From NCBI GenBank assembly GCA_910585415.1, contig CAJUDT010000127.1, positions 1 through 5,050 of the forward strand: DNA of 5,050 bases. The letters run 5' to 3'. Positions 1-5,050 of this stretch are shown one piece after another; the first letter of the stretch is position 1; each line of letters begins with the position of its first letter. The notes below the pieces were generated by a model. The model was not told the origin of the DNA. It made no database searches and saw only the letters and a list, made by a program, of their open reading frames with translations. A program made the translations under genes and the position numbers. The DNA is from an uncultured Flavonifractor sp. (lineage in GTDB: Bacteria > Bacillota > Clostridia > Oscillospirales > Oscillospiraceae).

Positions 1-28
1 TCTATTCCGCCGCCCCCCGACCCCGGGT

Positions 29-46
29 CCGGGCCCGCAGGCCCGG
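29..46. repeat. Perfect 7-bp all-GC hairpin
   Basis: CCGGGCC (29-35) pairs with GGCCCGG (40-46) around the tetraloop CGCA. It is very stable but has no following T-run. It may be the end of an upstream structured region or part of the same repeat element as 55-136. Confidence 0.6.
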
Positions 47-54
47 CGATCTTT

Positions 55-82
55 GCCTACTTTCCATCGTTGGAAAGTAGGC
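55..82. repeat. Perfect 11-bp inverted repeat (hairpin) beside the left repeat copy
   Basis: GCCTACTTTCC (55-65) is perfectly complementary to GGAAAGTAGGC (72-82) around the loop ATCGTT. No T-run follows on either strand, so it is not a canonical terminator. Its right arm overlaps the first bases of the dispersed repeat, suggesting that it belongs to the same element. Confidence 0.8.
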
Positions 83-136
83 CGCCGGAGGCGGGACCAG
101 AAAACGAACACCACCAATGTACCGAGGAAGAGGCAG
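73..136 (+). repeat. Left copy of a dispersed inverted repeat
   Basis: This stretch matches the reverse complement of 4979-5042 at 56 of 64 positions without gaps (hand alignment); the core 73-116 matches at 40 of 44. The shared core includes CCGCCGGAGGC and GACCAGAAAACGAAC. It contains a small hairpin, CCGCC-GGA-GGCGG at 82-94, and ends 43 bases before the mfd start. It is non-coding in the chosen mfd annotation. I recall related intergenic repeats in gut Oscillospiraceae but cannot verify that here. Confidence 0.85.
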
Positions 137-164
137 AAGAGAAACACCCCCCACCCCCCAAGAA

Positions 165-170
165 AGCAGG
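165..170 (+). promoter_or_regulatory. Ribosome binding site of mfd, spaced by a C7 run
   Basis: AGCAGG lies nine bases before ATG 180. It is a moderate match to the Shine-Dalgarno consensus. The spacer is TA followed by seven C residues that abut the ATG, so the spacing would change with any change in that homopolymer. Confidence 0.55.
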
Positions 171-179
171 TACCCCCCC

Positions 180-3100
180 ATGAAACAACTCCTAACCGCC
201 CTGCGCGACATCCCGGAATACAATACACTATTAGCGGCCATAGACGGCGGCGGCTGTCCCGCCGCAGTCAGCGGCCTGTCAGCGATTCATCGGGCGTATT
301 TTGCCGCCGGCATCCACCAGGAGACCAACCGCCCCACGGTGGTAATCTGCGCCGACGAGGGCGAGGCCGAGCGCATGGCTCGGGACCTCTCCGCCCTGGC
401 TGGGAAGCCCGTACCGACGCTTTCCGCACGGGAATTTACCTTCCACAATGCCGCTGTGGCCTCCCGCCAGTGGGAACACCGGCGGCTGTCGGTGCTCCGC
501 GCCCTGGCGGCAGGCGAATGCCCCCTGCTGGTCTGCACCATCGAGAGCCTGCTTCAGCGCACCCTCCCAAGGCCCCTTCTGGTTCAGGCCGTCCGCTGCC
601 TGCGCCCCGGCGACCGCTGCGACCTGAACGAGCTGGCCGGGGCCCTCACCGCCGCCGGTTACGTCCGGGGCGAACAGGTAGAGGGCGTAGGTCAATTCGC
701 CCTGCGGGGCGGCATCCTGGACTTCTTCTCCCCCGCCCATGAAAAACCCGTCCGGGCAGAGCTCTGGGGAGACGAAATCGACTCTCTGGGCCTCTTTGAC
801 GTGGGCACCCAGCGGCGGACCGAAAATCTCCCCGCCGCCGAAATCCTCCCCGCCGCCGAAGTGCTGCCCCACCTTGCGCCGGGGGGCCTGCCCGGCCTGC
901 TCCAGAGCCTGGACGGGCTCATCGCCCGCGTAAGCAGGCGCAGAGGGGACAACGCCGCCCTGCTGGACACCCTGACCGAGGACCGGGAGCGTCTGGCCGG
1001 GGGCCTCAGCTTCCCCGCTCTGGACCGCTATCTAGCCCTCATCTACCCCACCTTGGCCACGGCGGCGGACTATCTGCCCCAGGACGCCCTGGTGTGCTTC
1101 AGCGAGAGCCCCAGAGCCGCAGAGCGGGCAGAGCACTACGGCTGGCAGATGGACCAGGACAGTCAGGCCCTTATGGAGAGCGGCGCGGTGGCCGGAGAGC
1201 TGGCCGTGTTTGCCCGGACCTTTGAGCAGCTCTGCGGTGTGCTGGAGGAATATCCCCTGTGCTATCTGGACTCCTTCGCCTCCGCCCGGTATCCCCGGCG
1301 GCCCAGGAGCCTGCTGAATCTCCTGGCCAAGCAGCTGCCCTCCTACGGGGCCAGCCTGGAGACTGCCGTATCCGATTTGGGCCACTACGCCGGCGACGGC
1401 TACCGCACGGTGGTCCTGGTGAGCAGCGAACAGCGGGCCCTCAACCTCCAAGCCCTCCTGCGGGAGCAAAATCTCAAAACCGCCGTAGACTTTCAGCTCC
1501 ACGATTTGCCCGGCTACGGCAAGGCCGTCATCTCCGTGGGGGGCCTCTCCGCCGGGGCGGAGTTCCCCTCGGCCCATCTGGTGGTCCTCACCGAGGGACA
1601 GGGGGTGTTTGGCAAAAAAAAGCGCACCAAGGCCGTCACCAACCGGGAAAAGCTCAAGTCCTATGCCGACCTCTCCCCCGGTGATTTGGTGGTCCATGTC
1701 CACCATGGCGTGGGGCGCTTTGTAGAGATGACCAAAATGACCGTGGACGGCATCCAAAAGGATTACGTCAAAATTGCCTATGCCGGGGCCGACGTGCTCT
1801 ACGTCCCCGCCACCCAGCTGGACCTGGTGAGCAAGTACATCGGCGGCGGCGAGGACGCCCAGCAGACCAAGAAGCTCTCCAAGCTGGGGGGCACCGACTG
1901 GGAGAAGGCCAAGAGCCGGGCCCGGAAGGCCGTCAAGGACCTGGCCAAGGGCCTCATTCAGCTCTACGCCCAGCGCCAGCGCCAGCCGGGTTACGCGTTT
2001 TCCCCCGATTCCCCGTGGATGCGGGAGTTTGAGGACGAATTTGAGTACGCCGAGACGGACGACCAGCTCCGGTGCATTGCCGAAATCAAGCGGGACATGG
2101 AGCAGTCCCGTCCCATGGACCGGCTGCTCTGCGGAGACGTGGGGTACGGCAAAACAGAGGTCGCCTTCCGGGCGGTGATGAAATGCGTCCTGGACGGCAA
2201 ACAGGCGGCCATCCTGGTCCCCACCACCGTGCTGGCCCGCCAGCACTACCTGACCGCCCGCCAGCGCTTTGCCAAGTACCCGGTGGAGATTGACGCAGTC
2301 TCCCGGTTCCGCACCAGCGCCCAGATGAAGGAAACCCTCCGCCGGGTGGGGGACGGCAGGGTGGATTTGCTCATCGGCACCCACCGGCTCCTGCAAAAGG
2401 ACGTCAAGTTCAAGGACCTGGGCCTTCTGGTGGTGGACGAGGAGCAGCGCTTTGGCGTCACCCACAAGGAGAAGCTCAAGGAGCTGGCCAAGCAGGTGGA
2501 CGTGCTCACCCTCTCGGCCACCCCCATTCCCCGCACCCTGAATATGGCCCTCTCCGGCATCCGGGACATGTCCACCCTGGAGGAACCCCCTCTGGACCGC
2601 CAGCCGGTGCAGACCTACGTATTGGAGCACGACTGGGGGGTGCTCTCCGACGCCCTCCGGCGGGAGCTGGAGCGGGGCGGGCAGGCCTACTACCTCCACA
2701 ACCGCGTGGAGACCATCACCCAGACCGCCGGGCGCATTCAGCAGCTCCTTGGGGAGGATGTGTCCGTAGCAGTGGCTCACGGGAAAATGAGTCAGGAGGA
2801 ACTCAACGAGGTCATGACCCGCATGAGCGAGGGAGAGGTGGATGTGCTGGTCTGTACCACCATCATTGAGACGGGTATTGACATATCCAACGTAAACACC
2901 CTGGTCATTGAGGACGCGGACAAAATGGGTTTGGCCCAGCTCCACCAGATTCGCGGGCGGGTGGGCCGGTCCAACCGGCGGGCGTACGCCTATCTGACCT
3001 TCCGCCGGGGGAAGGTGCTGAGTGAAATCGCCTCCAAGCGCCTGGGGGCGATTCGGGAGTTTGCGGAGTTCGGCTCAGGCTTCAAAATCGCCATGCGGGA

Positions 3101-3671
3101 CCTGGAAATCCGGGGCGCGGGCAACGTCCTGGGCCCGGAACAGAGCGGTTTTATGCTCAGCGTCGGCTATGACATGTACCTTAAGCTCCTGGAGGAAGCC
3201 GTTTTGGAGGAACGGGGAGAGAAGCCCCCGGTCCAGACCGAGTGCGCCGCCGACCTGAGCGTAGCAGCCTCCATCCCGGATAAGTACGTGCCCTCCCCGG
3301 AGCAGCGCATGGACCTGTACCGCCGCCTTGCCGCCGTGCGCAGCGAGGAGGATGCGGACGATCTGATTGACGAGCTCATCGACCGGTACGGGGACCCGCC
3401 CCGGCCGGTCAACAACCTGATTTCGGTGGCGCTGATGCGGGCGGACGCCGCCCGGTGCGGCATTGCGGAGATTTCCCAAAAGGGCATGAGCCTCAATTTC
3501 TACCTGGAGCATTTCGATTTGCAGCGGGTCAGCGCCCTGTGCGGGCAGTACCAGGGCCGTCTGCTCTTCTCCGCCGGAGAAAAGCCCTACTTGGCGCTGC
3601 GGCTGAAAAAGGGGGAGGATGTATTGCGTCTGGGCCGGAAATTGGTGGAGGACTACGCCGCCATTGGCTGA
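180..3671 (+). CDS. mfd: Mfd, transcription-repair coupling factor (ATP-dependent DNA translocase)
   Basis: Cytoplasmic SF2 translocase of 1163 aa, close to the usual 1150-1180 aa. By family knowledge it binds RNA polymerase stalled at DNA lesions, pushes it forward or off, and recruits UvrA for nucleotide excision repair. Seen here, in order: a UvrB-like N-terminal part with the LRGGILDFF motif from residue 175; a CarD-like RNA-polymerase-interacting domain at about 493-560 (YADLSPGD from 495); the first RecA-like lobe with Walker A GDVGYGKT at 652-659 (Lys658), DEEQ at 753-756 and SATPIPRT at 779-786; the second lobe with motif VI QIRGRVGR at 923-930; a RecG-like TRG motif at about 951-990; and the C-terminal regulatory domain from about 1030 (IPDKYV, then YGDP at 1070-1073). 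All key motifs are intact. The ATG at 180 is chosen because the homologous N-terminus starts there and AGCAGG lies at 165-170; an in-frame ATG at 117 lies in repeat sequence without a ribosome binding site. No clear promoter is visible upstream, so it may be read from a preceding gene. Confidence 0.98.
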   Translation: MKQLLTALRDIPEYNTLLAAIDGGGCPAAVSGLSAIHRAYFAAGIHQETNRPTVVICADEGEAERMARDLSALAGKPVPTLSAREFTFHNAAVASRQWEHRRLSVLRALAAGECPLLVCTIESLLQRTLPRPLLVQAVRCLRPGDRCDLNELAGALTAAGYVRGEQVEGVGQFALRGGILDFFSPAHEKPVRAELWGDEIDSLGLFDVGTQRRTENLPAAEILPAAEVLPHLAPGGLPGLLQSLDGLIARVSRRRGDNAALLDTLTEDRERLAGGLSFPALDRYLALIYPTLATAADYLPQDALVCFSESPRAAERAEHYGWQMDQDSQALMESGAVAGELAVFARTFEQLCGVLEEYPLCYLDSFASARYPRRPRSLLNLLAKQLPSYGASLETAVSDLGHYAGDGYRTVVLVSSEQRALNLQALLREQNLKTAVDFQLHDLPGYGKAVISVGGLSAGAEFPSAHLVVLTEGQGVFGKKKRTKAVTNREKLKSYADLSPGDLVVHVHHGVGRFVEMTKMTVDGIQKDYVKIAYAGADVLYVPATQLDLVSKYIGGGEDAQQTKKLSKLGGTDWEKAKSRARKAVKDLAKGLIQLYAQRQRQPGYAFSPDSPWMREFEDEFEYAETDDQLRCIAEIKRDMEQSRPMDRLLCGDVGYGKTEVAFRAVMKCVLDGKQAAILVPTTVLARQHYLTARQRFAKYPVEIDAVSRFRTSAQMKETLRRVGDGRVDLLIGTHRLLQKDVKFKDLGLLVVDEEQRFGVTHKEKLKELAKQVDVLTLSATPIPRTLNMALSGIRDMSTLEEPPLDRQPVQTYVLEHDWGVLSDALRRELERGGQAYYLHNRVETITQTAGRIQQLLGEDVSVAVAHGKMSQEELNEVMTRMSEGEVDVLVCTTIIETGIDISNVNTLVIEDADKMGLAQLHQIRGRVGRSNRRAYAYLTFRRGKVLSEIASKRLGAIREFAEFGSGFKIAMRDLEIRGAGNVLGPEQSGFMLSVGYDMYLKLLEEAVLEERGEKPPVQTECAADLSVAASIPDKYVPSPEQRMDLYRRLAAVRSEEDADDLIDELIDRYGDPPRPVNNLISVALMRADAARCGIAEISQKGMSLNFYLEHFDLQRVSALCGQYQGRLLFSAGEKPYLALRLKKGEDVLRLGRKLVEDYAAIG

Positions 3672-3683
3672 ACCCGGTCAGCC
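3666..3683. repeat. Inverted repeat spanning both convergent stop codons
   Basis: GGCTGA (3666-3671) pairs with TCAGCC (3678-3683) around ACCCGG. The left arm ends with the mfd stop TGA and the right arm starts with the complement of the mntP stop. Neither strand has a T-run after it, so it is at best a weak or rho-assisted bidirectional end signal. Confidence 0.6.
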
Positions 3684-4232
3684 GCCCAGGTGTTCCACCA
3701 GGATTTTCACCCCGATTCCAATCAAAACCACCCCTCCGGCCAGGGTGGCCCGCCGCTGAAAGAGTCCTCCCAGCCGCCGTCCCACCAGTCCTCCCGCCAC
3801 GGACATGCCAAAGGCCACCAGTCCAATCACCCCGGCGGACAGGAGTATGTCCACGTTCATAAAGGCCATGGAGACGCCAACGGCCAGGGCGTCGATGCTG
3901 GTGGCAATGGCCAGCACGCACAGCCGCCGGGGGGACAGGTCGGTGCTCTCCGGCTCGTCCCCGCCGCCGCGCAGGGCGTCCAGGAGCATTTTTCCGCCGA
4001 TGAAGGCCAGCAGGCCGAAGGCAATCCAGTGGTCCACCGCCTCGATATACTGGCTGACGCCGCTGCCCAGGAACCAGCCCAGCAGGGGCATCACGCATTG
4101 AAAGGCGCCGAACCAGATTCCCATTTTCACCGCCTGTTTCCACCCAAAGCCGGGCACCGAGATACCGCTGGAAACCGAGACAGCGAAGGCGTCCAGGGCC
4201 AGACTGAGGGCAATCAGCAAAATTGAAAGCAT
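3678..4232 (-). CDS. mntP: MntP-family manganese efflux pump
   Basis: Inner-membrane protein of 184 aa (family about 185-190 aa), expected to export Mn2+ and protect against manganese excess. Six hydrophobic segments are visible at about 2-22, 35-57, 68-87, 103-124, 130-152 and 161-181, with a charged loop (GGGDEPESTD, 89-98) between the halves. The two halves look like a duplication typical of this family: SLALDAFAVSVSSG around Asp14 matches TSIDALAVGVSMAF around Asp114, and these acidic residues are the likely metal-binding positions. The ATG at 4232 is chosen because it gives the canonical start directly before helix 1 and has GGATGG (4239-4244) six bases upstream. A GTG at 4289 in the same frame would start inside the candidate promoter. 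The gene converges on mfd with a 6-bp gap and diverges from tadA. No cysteine or histidine cluster and no signal peptide are seen. Assignment to MntP is strong; the transported ion is inferred from the family. Confidence 0.95.
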   Translation of the reverse strand: MLSILLIALSLALDAFAVSVSSGISVPGFGWKQAVKMGIWFGAFQCVMPLLGWFLGSGVSQYIEAVDHWIAFGLLAFIGGKMLLDALRGGGDEPESTDLSPRRLCVLAIATSIDALAVGVSMAFMNVDILLSAGVIGLVAFGMSVAGGLVGRRLGGLFQRRATLAGGVVLIGIGVKILVEHLGG

Positions 4233-4279
4233 GTTGAACCATCCATTCTCAAGGCCGCAGCGGGCCGTATTGTGGAGAT

Positions 4280-4288
4280 AGTATAGCA
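4280..4288 (-). promoter_or_regulatory. Extended -10 promoter of mntP
   Basis: On the minus strand this reads TGC-TATACT, a near-perfect extended -10 element (TGN plus five of six bases of TATAAT). No convincing -35 lies 16-18 bases upstream; a TTGACG further upstream is 26 bases away, too far. Transcription would begin near 4272, giving an untranslated leader of about 40 bases before ATG 4232. The assignment is by consensus only. Confidence 0.5.
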
Positions 4289-4315
4289 CACCTTTGGCCG
4301 ATGCGCCATACCGTC

Positions 4316-4349
4316 AAAAAAGCGCCGCCCAGGCAGGACAGAGCGGCGC
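4316..4349 (-). terminator. Intrinsic-type terminator on the minus strand, upstream of mntP
   Basis: Read on the minus strand, a perfect 7-bp all-GC stem (GCGCCGC at 4343-4349 pairs with GCGGCGC at 4322-4328; 14-base loop) is followed directly by six T residues (4316-4321 are AAAAAA on the plus strand). It lies between the tadA start and the mntP promoter. It could stop transcripts running antisense through tadA before they enter mntP. On the plus strand the same stem would form in the tadA leader, ending 13 bases before its ribosome binding site. Confidence 0.55.
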
Positions 4350-4362
4350 GGCGGTCAGCGAT

Positions 4363-4372
4363 GGAGGAGGGG
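4363..4372 (+). promoter_or_regulatory. Strong ribosome binding site of tadA
   Basis: GGAGGAGGGG lies six bases before ATG 4379. It decides the tadA start against the upstream in-frame ATGs at 4301 and 4361. Confidence 0.9.
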
Positions 4373-4378
4373 ATTCCC

Positions 4379-4822
4379 ATGGACCACGAATACTATATGC
4401 GTCAGGCTCTGGAACTAGCCCAGCAGGCGTTGACTGAGGGGGAGGTCCCTGTGGGGTGTGTGATTGTCCAGGGGGAGCGCATTGTCGGCCGTGGGCGGAA
4501 CCGCCGGGAGACTGGACGCACCGCCCTGGGCCACGCGGAGGTGGAGGCAATACAACAGGCCTGCGAGGCCCTGGGGGGCTGGCGGCTGAAGGATTGTACG
4601 CTCTATGTGACCTTGGAGCCCTGTCCCATGTGTGCGGGGGCGATTCTCAACGCACGGATTCCGGTGGTTCGCTATGGGGCCAAGGATGATAAGGCGGGGT
4701 GCTGCGGCTCGGTGCTGAATCTGTTTGAGGAACGGTTCAATCATCATCCCCGGATTTATGGAGGGCTTCTGGAGGGGGAGTGTGCAGCGCTGCTGCAAGG
4801 GTTTTTCAGCGGGCTGCGGTAA
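4379..4822 (+). CDS. tadA: TadA, tRNA adenosine-34 deaminase
   Basis: Cytoplasmic zinc enzyme of 147 aa that deaminates A34 to inosine in the anticodon of tRNA-Arg(ACG), allowing one tRNA to read CGU, CGC and CGA. The cytidine/deoxycytidylate deaminase fold signatures are complete: HAEVEAI with zinc ligand His52 and catalytic Glu54, then PCPMCAG with zinc ligands Cys82 and Cys85. The N-terminal YYMRQALELAQQA helix, the EVPVGCVIV strand and the C-terminal region (CCGSVLNLFEERFNHHP) fit TadA rather than cytidine or guanine deaminases. The ATG at 4379 is preceded by a very strong GGAGGAGGGG (4363-4372) with six bases of spacing. An in-frame ATG at 4301 would add 26 residues encoded by a hairpin-forming leader and lacks a ribosome binding site; ATG 4361 overlaps the ribosome binding site. 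In many Firmicutes tadA is followed by the SRP RNA and dnaX, but neither is visible in the 228 bases that remain here. Confidence 0.97.
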   Translation: MDHEYYMRQALELAQQALTEGEVPVGCVIVQGERIVGRGRNRRETGRTALGHAEVEAIQQACEALGGWRLKDCTLYVTLEPCPMCAGAILNARIPVVRYGAKDDKAGCCGSVLNLFEERFNHHPRIYGGLLEGECAALLQGFFSGLR

Positions 4823-4930
4823 GATTTAATCCTTCTGTAACATTTTGGGTTGGATTCATTAACATGTTTTGGGTATATTAGTTCTTGCAAGAGACAGTTT
4901 CTTTTCCTTTCATTGTATCCTCTTTCCTTA
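4823..4930. other. AT-rich non-coding gap between tadA and the terminator
   Basis: About one third GC, far below the rest of the window. No coding frame with a ribosome binding site, no tRNA and no SRP-RNA core is visible. It holds the candidate promoter at 4850-4879, two copies of TTTTGGGT (4843-4850 and 4867-4874) and the perfect palindrome TCTTGCAAGA (4883-4892). Confidence 0.6.
4850..4879 (+). promoter_or_regulatory. Candidate sigma-70-type promoter in the gap after tadA
   Basis: TTGGAT (4850-4855) and TATATT (4874-4879) are separated by 18 bases within a stretch that is about one third GC, in contrast to the GC-rich surroundings. The start site would be near 4886, and the next feature is the terminator at 4931. 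The hexamers are imperfect and AT-rich DNA produces such matches by chance, so confidence is limited. Confidence 0.3.
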
Positions 4931-4977
4931 GACACGGACCAGTCGCCAGGAGCAGGCGGCTGGTTTGTGTCTTTTTT
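4931..4977 (+). terminator. Strong rho-independent terminator after tadA
   Basis: GACACGGACCAGTCGCC (4931-4947) pairs with GGCGGCTGGTTTGTGTC (4955-4971) as an unbroken 17-bp stem with three G-U pairs, a 7-base loop (AGGAGCA) and six T residues at 4972-4977. There is no A run before the left arm, so it acts on the plus strand only. It is 109 bases after the tadA stop and would end the tadA transcript or a short RNA starting within the gap. Confidence 0.9.
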
Positions 4978-4978
4978 G

Positions 4979-5042
4979 CTGCTTCTTCCTCGTTACTCTG
5001 GTGGGGTTCGTTTTCTGGTCCTGCCTCCGGCGGGTTACTTTC
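4979..5042 (-). repeat. Right copy of the dispersed repeat, inverted relative to the left
   Basis: This is the partner of 73-136, read on the minus strand, 56 of 64 identical. It begins one base after the T-run of the terminator at 4931-4977. Its hairpin reads CCTGCC-TCC-GGCGGG on the plus strand (5020-5034), six pairs including one G-U. The window ends eight bases further on, so the full element is probably truncated here. Confidence 0.85.
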
Positions 5043-5050
5043 TGAATGAT

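Noticed and set aside
117..179. An upstream in-frame ATG for mfd
   Set aside because: It lies in the dispersed repeat, lacks a ribosome binding site, and the added residues do not resemble an Mfd N-terminus.
53..742. A 229-codon plus-strand frame rich in Arg and Pro
   Set aside because: It is out of frame with the conserved start of mfd, has no ribosome binding site, and is a composition artefact.
1032..2945. A 637-codon open frame on the minus strand
   Set aside because: It lies entirely antisense to the conserved mfd domains and has repetitive Gly/Leu/His-rich composition. It is open because of the GC-rich codon use of mfd.
3529..4242. A second minus-strand frame overlapping mntP
   Set aside because: It is a shifted shadow of mntP with Arg/Gly-rich, non-membrane composition, and it runs into the mfd 3' end.
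4233..4289. A longer mntP starting at GTG 4289
   Set aside because: The start would overlap the extended -10 promoter, and the added segment is not part of the MntP family.
4301..4378. A longer tadA starting at ATG 4301
   Set aside because: The added residues cover a GC hairpin with an A-run and the ribosome binding site, and the TadA family start fits ATG 4379.
4823..5050. SRP RNA or dnaX after tadA, as in many Firmicutes
   Set aside because: I found no conserved SRP-RNA core (GGAAGGAAGCAGCC-like) and no DnaX reading frame in the remaining bases.
1..5050. CRISPR array, transposase, phage or toxin-antitoxin genes
   Set aside because: No regularly spaced repeats and no recognisable proteins of these types appear on either strand.

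Overview
The window looks like chromosomal DNA from a GC-rich, low-redundancy Firmicute. The protein style (the Mfd N-terminus, short intergenic gaps, GGAGG-type ribosome binding sites) and the kind of GC-rich dispersed repeat present suggest the gut Oscillospiraceae (Flavonifractor, Lawsonibacter or Oscillibacter-like). That placement is an inference from sequence style; no database was consulted. The three genes are ordinary housekeeping or ion-homeostasis genes. I see no phage, transposase, CRISPR or defence gene.

Layout: 1-179 is a GC-rich leader with several hairpins and the left copy of a dispersed repeat. 180-3671 (+) is a complete mfd, the transcription-repair coupling factor. Six bases later, and convergent with it, 3678-4232 (-) is mntP, a six-helix manganese exporter. 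4233-4378 is a divergent control region with an extended -10 promoter for mntP, a minus-strand intrinsic-type terminator and the strong ribosome binding site of tadA. 4379-4822 (+) is a complete tadA, the tRNA adenosine-34 deaminase. 4823-5050 is non-coding: an AT-rich stretch (about one third GC), a candidate promoter, a very strong plus-strand intrinsic terminator, and the right copy of the repeat in inverted orientation, cut by the window end.

The genes do not form one pathway: Mfd rescues or removes stalled RNA polymerase and recruits UvrA, MntP exports Mn2+, and TadA makes inosine at the wobble position of tRNA-Arg. mfd and mntP are convergent and mntP and tadA divergent, so at least three transcription units are likely.

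The most interesting material is non-coding. It comprises an inverted pair of about 64-bp repeat copies bracketing the three-gene block (56/64 identical by hand alignment), a possible short promoter-to-terminator RNA after tadA, a dnaX-like A AAA AAG slippery heptamer in the frame of mfd with a Shine-Dalgarno-like sequence upstream, and a hairpin that contains both convergent stop codons. None of these proves a new system; each is a testable lead.
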